Positions 58,423-64,000 of a stretch of DNA of 64,000 nt are shown here, piece by piece. The notes below the pieces were generated by a model, which saw only the letters and a program-made list of their open reading frames with translations, ran no database searches and was not told the DNA's origin. The position numbers and the translations under genes are program-made. The stretch's first letter is position 1; every line of letters begins with the position of its first letter. Origin of the DNA: Miscanthus floridulus (Eukaryota; Streptophyta; Magnoliopsida; Poales; Poaceae); contig NC_089582.1 in the NCBI RefSeq assembly GCF_019320115.1, positions 122,537,259 through 122,601,258 of the forward strand, in the 5' to 3' direction.

Positions 58423-58944
58423 GGTCGAATTAGAGATGTCAACAGGAATTCCCTATTGGAGGTTAGATTTCCATCCCCGTCCTCGTGGGTGAGAATTTTC
58501 TCCGTCCCTATCCCCGCGAATGTCATCTAGGATCATTTCTTCCTCATCCCTATCCCCGACGAGGAATAATCCCCATGAGGATTTCCGTCCCTGCATAAAT
58601 TTCTCACAAAATCAACGATGTATCAACAACCAACAAATCAACATGGTCATCAACTCTTCATAAAAAAAGATATCAAATTATCGATAGATCTCCATATATT
58701 TGGAACACTACAGATTTATGAAATAATAGACTGGTACAAAGATTTCACTTATAAAAATAATATTCCAACATCACCAGATTGCATAGCCATAAGAATGTGA
58801 GCACGAGACGCGAAATCCATCGGGGACTACTTTCTCCCCATTTCAACCTCACGAAGGCTAACTTGGCACCCTCCCTGTCCCCTAATATGTAAATTCCCTG
58901 CTGGAAATCGGGGATCAAATCCCCTTGCCATCTCTAGACCAAAT
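58423..58944. mobile_element. Probable hAT-like nonautonomous element (~506 bp)
   Basis: The ends TAGAGATGTCAACAGG (58431) and the complement of TAGAGATGGCAAGGGG (58936) are mirrored. The flanking octamers GGTCGAAT and GACCAAAT match at 6 of 8 positions. The interior near both ends is rich in 'ccccgt'/'cggggat' motifs. No transposase frame is present. Confidence 0.62.
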
Positions 58945-59679
58945 TAGGGCCAGCGATGTGCCAGTACCTACAGCTAAGAAGGGAAGGAACAAGGTTGGAT
59001 GGTGGAAGAGTATTTCAGACAATTTGCTAGCTATTAGCTAGGTTGCCTAACTAATAAGATACTTGTTAGCTAGATGCCTAGCTAATAATTAGTTAGTTTA
59101 TTAGCTAGATCCGTTTGATACAAAACTGCTCGTTATTAGCTCTATGGATCAAACAAGCCTATAGCATTAAATGTTTCACTTTGTTGAACAAGTGCATGCG
59201 TAAAATAATTAAGGTGCAGCCACACTTAAGTTTAGCGTGGCATGTTCCCAGAAAAACGAGATGCAAGACAATATGGATAACAGTTCAACGCCACAGTTAT
59301 TAGATTATTAAGGCCAGTTTTAGTGGAGGTTTCATAAAAGTTTTATGGATATGATATAGTATAAATGAAGAGAGATCTTGAAAATTTCATGGGATGAAAT
59401 AAGTTTGGATAATCTACACTGTTTTCAGCACGAGTCCTGAAAATTAGGATATAAAACTCGTATTGAGGCTGGCCTAAGTACGATGACTAGTAGCTAAACA
59501 CTTCCGCAACATGATTGTCTGTTTCATACATTAAAATAAGGAGACTAGACACGTGTATTTGTTCGAAAGATGATTACATATCAGTCACATATATAGTACA
59601 ATAGATAAGTCATCGTATAAATTATTTAGAACATTCTAAATAGCATCCATTATTAAATGACATGTGGTCATATATAATA
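58945..59679. other. Intergenic sequence, no gene recognised
   Basis: AT-rich sequence with 'gctagctaat' microrepeats near 59025-59115. Nothing further is supportable. Confidence 0.35.
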
Positions 59680-60020
59680 CTCCATCCAAAAGTCTAAACC
59701 ATCTTAGCAAAATTGAGTTTTTTAAAAATCTAAATCATCTAAGCTTCTCTCTGCCATTTTACTTGATTTCCGGCACTCACAAGTCGGGTTCCAGGCTGAA
59801 TGAATGCACGGGTGCTCTCCGTCAGGTCTTTTTTTCATCCAGAACCTCTGCCTGCATCTCCGCATGCAACGGCACAAGTATATCTGTTTACATGGGAAAA
59901 CAAAAGGACACTAAGACATTAACAGGAACACGGCGATCAAATAAAAATAGCACGCTTAGAGTCCTCTTTGGTCACTGTTCACCATGAGGCTTATGCGTTT
60001 TAGACTTTTGGATGGAGGGA
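59680..60020. mobile_element. Stowaway-like MITE
   Basis: The left end ctccatccaaaagtctaaac and the right end complement of tttagacttttggatggagg are mirrored over about 18 bp, with TA near both flanks. The element is about 340 bp, with a non-AT-rich centre. Confidence 0.7.
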
Positions 60021-60097
60021 TGATAGCTCTACAGTAGATAAAACGTTGTCAATAAGAGATTTTTCTCTCATGCTCACAGACCGTCTGTTAACTACTC

Positions 60098-60216
60098 ATC
60101 ATTCTAAACTGTAAGTCATCCTGATTTTTCTAAGTACACAGCTTTTTATACGCACCTAAATATAATCAAAGTTATGCATTTGAAAAAATGACTTACAATT
60201 TAGAGCGGAGGGAATA
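60098..60216. mobile_element. Degenerate Stowaway-like MITE
   Basis: 'attctaaactgtaagtca' and 'tgacttacaatttagagcgg' are mirrored arms; the right end keeps gcggagggaat. The left CTCCCTCC terminus has been lost. Confidence 0.6.
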
Positions 60217-60270
60217 GATAGCATCTTTGTCTCCCTTTCATGTCAAATAAATTCGTACCTGATACCTCTT

Positions 60271-61140
60271 CTAGACAGCTGATGTCACCCCGCTATTCAC
60301 GCCCTCGAGATCAAACACTTGGGAAGTTGCGTGTGATTGTGATCCCGCGCTTTGTTCCTCATACTGGTCCATGGCACTTTCCGCGTGTATCAACCACTCA
60401 GGGTCAGCATCAAAATAACCGTTTTCTTCCTGTACAGAAATGGAACAGTATACTAGCATAATTCGATAACTCAATACTAGCTGAAGCAAGAACAAAGACT
60501 ACAAACCAGGGTACACGAGCTGGGAGCATGATCCATGTTCTCGATGCTGGCGTCAGATATCACTTCCTATGCATAAATGGATCAGTATACAAGCACAGTT
60601 CGACTATTCAAGACCAGCAAAAATAAACAACAGTGAGTACAAACCGAGGTACACGAGCTAGGAGCATGATCCATGTTCTCGATGCTGGCGTCAGATTTCA
60701 CTTCCTGTGCATAAATGGATCAGTATACTAGCACAGTTCGACAATTCAAGACCAGCAAAAATAAACAACAGTGAGTACAAACCAAGGTACAAGTGCTAGG
60801 AGCATGATCCATGTTCTCCATGCTGACATCAGATTTCACTTCCTGTGCATAAACGGATCAGTATGCTAGCACAATTCGACAATTTAAGACCAGCAGAAGC
60901 AACAAGGACTACAAACCAAGGTACACAGAGCACGATCCATGTTCTCGATGCTGTCCGCAAATTTCACCACTTCTTCCCACCATTCAGGATCCTCCGCACC
61001 AGCCTCAATGATGGATTTACCGTTCATGTTGCCGTTTTCAATGTTGCTTTCCACGACTTTGCCCTGATATTCTGTCTGGTCTGATTCCATCAGCTCAGGA
61101 ATCACATCCCAAGGTACAGGACGCAAGGGAGAACGGTAAC
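60271..61140 (-). CDS. 3' part of an unrecognised gene with a tandemly tripled 60-bp exon
   Basis: Minus-strand exons with GT-AG borders: 61140-60917 (phase 2 start), 60842-60783, 60704-60645, 60566-60507 and 60429-60271. The frame stays open to TAG at 60271. The first exon encodes YRSPLRPVPWDVIPELMES and DPEWWEEVVKFADSIENMDR. Each 60-bp exon encodes a 20-residue unit such as EVKSDASIENMDHAPSSCTS. The last exon encodes EENGYFDADPEWLIHAESAM and ends GVNSGVTSAV. The repeated exons with part of their introns form a 138-bp tandem array. Upstream exons are not identified between 61141 and the window edge, so the protein is partial. I recognise no domain; the acidic, repeat-bearing tail could be a regulatory C-terminus. 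Confidence is for the exon structure, not function. Confidence 0.6.
60507..60920. repeat. 138-bp tandem array covering a mini-exon
   Basis: Exon starts at 60842, 60704 and 60566 are exactly 138 bp apart. Exons and adjacent intron stretches ('ataaatggatcagtatac', 'gttcgacaattcaagacc', 'cagcaaaaataaacaacagt') repeat with few changes. The 5'-most unit shares intron sequence with the end of the preceding large exon, whose last 60 bp are themselves related. Confidence 0.88.
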
Positions 61141-63313
61141 CTACTCCAAGACATTCATGTCATGACTAAGGATAATCTGCGAACTGTTAACCGCTGCAAT
61201 AATGGCCCTCGCTTACCTTGACAATCAGGGTCATGACACTTTTGGTAGTATGCTGCTCTTTGGAAATCAACAATGTAAAACACTGGTGCATTTCATGACA
61301 CAATTAGTGATAGGGTACTGGGAAAAACTATCAGGGTATTTGAGACAGCTGATGCTGAAGGAAAAGTTATATGTTGTTCTTCTAGATGTTAAAATGTTAT
61401 TGTTACCATGATTGCTCTTATGCTCTCTTCCAATATTCTCACAGTATCTGCTCTTTAACGTGTTATAGATTATCAAAGTCTCCTGAGAAAACCAGAACCA
61501 AGATCGAATTTTCCCTGCAATACAACAGATTATCAAATTTCAGTTGCTATCTTGTTGTTTGTTGCTTTTTGTTGTTGCGTGGCCCTTTTGGGGTCCTACT
61601 CTGTTGTAATGCTCAGTTTGGGTTTCTTCTAATTAATATAATCAGCAGCTCCCCTGCCTGATTCTTTCAAAAAAAATGTCTCAGCTAATAATATATATCT
61701 AGCTGTACCAATACTAACATCATAGAACGAAGCATTTGTTTGCCTTCAACATTAACTAAGAAAATATGGTAACATAAATTATGCCGATATAATGTGCTCT
61801 TAATCTACTCTAAGATTAGCTTCTGTATCCCACAGAATGCCAACAATGTGCTCTCCTCTACGGAGCCAGGCAGAGTTTTCGATGTTGTTGTCCCCTTAGG
61901 TATAGACAATGAGGTAGTGGATATTTCCTAAAAAAAAGAGAGGTAGTGGATAATAAGCCAGCTCTAGGGGAAGTATCTATATTTGGTGACAGTGACACAC
62001 ACAGGCAGTTGTCTGTTTTGTTGGAAAAAGAAAAGAAAAATATTGGACAAGATGTCTCTTGTACATGGATACATGTAAGCCGAATCAACTTGGATTCAGG
62101 TACTCTGCAAAACTGTTTGAGGTGAATGCACAACAGTTTCTCAGCCATGTTTTTAGATAAATAGGCTTTATTTATTTAAAATAAAATTCCAGTCTGTAAC
62201 AAAGAGGTACACACGGCCATTACAAATAAAATAAAAAAAGAAAGAAAGAAACCAACAGGGAGCTAGGGATCAATCAAGCCTACCATTCCACTTTGGGAAA
62301 AAATAGACATCATATAGAATTAACTGCCATAACATGACTGCACATGGCATGAACATCCATTCCAACATTTGGAAAAGTCTAACACAATAAACATGGCAAA
62401 CATCATCTTGTGGAATATACATAAACATATATTAGTCAAACAAATAAATGACTATCAGAACAAATTGAAAGGCATAATCATGAGGAAGACTGAACCTGAA
62501 ACATTTCCAAAAGAAGCGATGGATTCTATAAAGCCATCCAAAGCTGGAAAAGGAGATTTTCCATAAGTATATGCATGAGAAAAATCACTTCGAAATGTAG
62601 CAATGCGGTCCCTGTAGCTCCTTCCTTGAATCTGGTCATGGCAAAATACAAAAATATATACACAAAATCAGCCTATACTAAATTTAAATTGATTTTGTTA
62701 AGGAGAGAAAGGCAGACAAGCACCCTCTCAGTACCTCTCAAGGACAATAAAAAAGCTTACTGCATAACAACATTTAGGCACAAGCACATTTTTCAAGCTC
62801 CCAAACTTGAATACACACAAGTTTTCAGCATAGTGTTCAAGATTATTGCCATCAGTTTATACTTTCCCCACAAACCAAGAGAGTGACAAGTCCAAGCAGC
62901 AGAGGCCCCATGGTTCCTTGCACAATGAGTCAATGAATTCAGGTGACTGATAGTGAAGAGGCAGAATCAGATGGCAAGCCGGAATAGGAGGGGCCACACA
63001 TTTCCAAGCGAAAGGTGAGCTCCTCCATGAGTTAGTTTTGAGGTTTAGGTGGTTTGTATTCAGTTGGACATAAATGCCCCATCTACTGAACGCAACTTAT
63101 GAGTAGCAACACAGACATCTCAGGGCTTTCAGGCCACCATGCTCGCAATACGTGCAGCTTACATGTCCAAGCCAAGGCTACTGAGGTACAAAAGATTATG
63201 AAAAGAAATTAAATGTTGCCACTTCAAGTAAGGATATATAATATCTGGTTAACTACAACAGAAAAGGTCATGTACTGTTTTTTGAAGTGCTGCACTTGCT
63301 AATTTAAAAACTA
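61141..63313. other. Intergenic or intronic sequence, no coding exon recognised
   Basis: 61500-61677 resembles the 3' UTR of a grass LINE (T-rich, 'ttctaattaatataatcagcagctcccctgcc', then an A8 tail at about 61669), but no coding part or duplication was defined. 62150-62300 is AT-rich. Upstream exons of the gene at 60271 may be hidden here; I found none with good motifs. Confidence 0.35.
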
Positions 63314-63457
63314 CTCCCTCCGTTCCAAATTATAAGTCGCTTTGATTTTTTTTTGTTCATCCATTTTGCTATGTATCTACATATTATTTATCTAGATGCA
63401 TAGCAAAATGGATGTACCAAAAAAGTCAAAGCGACTTATAATTTGAAACAGAGGGAG
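63314..63457. mobile_element. Stowaway MITE, short
   Basis: The ends CTCCCTCCGTTCCAAATTAT and its complement (ataatttgaaacagagggag) are mirrored for about 25 bp, then 'aagtcgctttga' / 'tcaaagcgactt'. TA flanks both sides. The whole 144 bp folds into a long hairpin around 'gtatctacatattatttatctagatgc'. Confidence 0.88.
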
Positions 63458-63579
63458 TATGTTACAATCTCCTTCCTCTCTTAATTGAAAAGCAGAGCTC
63501 CTGCCATTTTCCTTCAAAAAAACTGCCAAGAATTCCAAAGTATCAATAATTGCTTGCCGGTGCAGAATGATTTGTAATA

Positions 63580-63850
63580 CTCCCTCTGTTTCCTTTTATA
63601 GGACGTATTAGGATTTGAGGAAGTCAAGGGCGTACCCAGCAGAGAGCTCCCGCTCTGTGCGGGGTCTGGGGAAGGGTGTTAGTGGCAAGCCTTACCCTCG
63701 CCTGTGCAATGCGAGGAGACCGCGACTCGAACCCGGGACCTTCCGGTCACAGGCGGTAAGACTCTACCGCTTACACCAGGCCCGCCCTTCGATTTGAGGA
63801 AGTCAAACTTCAAAAAAATTGACTAACAATTGCATGCTTAGTGTATGAAA
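63580..63850. mobile_element. Stowaway-like fragment hosting the SINE
   Basis: 'actccctctgtttccttttataggacg' at 63579 is a Stowaway-type left terminus. After the SINE the interior resumes with 'aaacttcaaaaaaattgactaacaattgcatgc'. The right terminus is not seen before sequence similarity is lost. Confidence 0.5.
63612..63806 (-). mobile_element. tRNA-derived SINE (Au-type) with exact 16-bp target duplication
   Basis: The duplication GATTTGAGGAAGTCAA lies at 63612-63627 and 63791-63806, exact. The body 63628-63790, read on the minus strand, has an A-box-like GGCCTGGTGTAAGCGGTAGA and a B-box GGTCCCGGGTTCGAGTC. It ends GGGTACGCCCTT in place of a long poly-A, as in the Au SINE family of grasses. 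It has no coding capacity and would be transcribed by RNA polymerase III. It is inserted in a Stowaway-like sequence (ctccctctgtttccttttata at 63581). The exact duplication suggests a fairly young insertion. Confidence 0.9.
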
Positions 63851-64000
63851 AATATATCAATACATCCGTATTTCAGTCTTCAGAGATCTTTTGATACAAC
63901 ATTGATTTTGTAGCAACTCATGACATGTTGTAAGAGATCGGTGTCAAAGCACGATTCAATTTTTCCACATGCTAGTACGCCTTGTAAAAAAGAAATGGAG

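Noticed and set aside
60507..60920. CRISPR-like spaced repeats
   Set aside because: The 138-bp units contain exons and introns of a plant gene with splice sites; the genome is eukaryotic.
61500..61677. 3' end of another LINE
   Set aside because: The 3' UTR-like text and A8 tail are suggestive, but no coding part or target duplication was found, so it is only mentioned within the intergenic entry.
63725..63790. A tRNA gene on the minus strand (A- and B-box like sequences)
   Set aside because: The boxes belong to a SINE with a 16-bp duplication and a SINE-type 3' end; no cloverleaf acceptor stem or anticodon arm could be paired convincingly.

Overview
The window looks like nuclear DNA of a grass (Poaceae), probably a panicoid/Andropogoneae genome. 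Evidence: intron-rich plant genes with GT-AG splice sites, grass-type Stowaway and other MITEs, a tRNA-derived SINE of the Au type, a SIRE-type Ty1/copia element primed by initiator-Met tRNA, and a MuDR-type transposon carrying a plant mobile domain gene. The species assignment is inference; the grass assignment is firm.

Layout. 1-4185: broken minus-strand Ty3/gypsy element that runs off the left edge and is inserted into a dispersed TGTTGCAA-rich repeat (to about 4810). 5569-8060 and 11739-14119: tandem MOSC-domain (mARC-like) genes on the plus strand. The left copy is a pseudogene with a 17-base deletion, two single-base frameshifts and a MITE in its last splice acceptor; the right copy is intact (8 exons, 323 aa). 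Between them lie a long inverted repeat and two MITEs. 14601-16566 (minus): 525-aa proline-rich protein ending in an X8/CBM43 domain. 17797-21651 (minus): SUF4/BuGZ-like two-finger C2H2 protein, 7 exons, 354 aa.

22031-49071 is a nest of transposons. A 5'-truncated LINE with a 31-base target duplication is split by a MULE of about 26 kb (22597-48755). The MULE is itself split by a solo LTR (24899-26817) and by a full-length minus-strand SIRE/Maximus-like copia element (27355-40781). With the inserts removed, the MULE holds a MuDR-type transposase, a plant mobile domain (PMD) gene, a plus-strand GRF-zinc-finger ORF with its own TATA box, and a convergent minus-strand gene with three GRF-like zinc modules plus 22-residue C-terminal repeats. 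All are decayed, mostly by in-frame TAG where Gln is expected.

49072-64000 returns to host genes, all on the minus strand: CURT1-like thylakoid curvature protein (50586-52035, 146 aa), PYG7-like photosystem I assembly TPR protein (53122-56577, 322 aa), and the 3' part of an unrecognised gene with a tandemly tripled 60-bp exon (60271-61140). Small DNA transposons lie among them, including a hAT-like element with an exact 8-bp duplication and a SINE with an exact 16-bp duplication.

The host genes look independently transcribed. CURT1 and PYG7 both act at the thylakoid, but nothing here shows that they are co-regulated.
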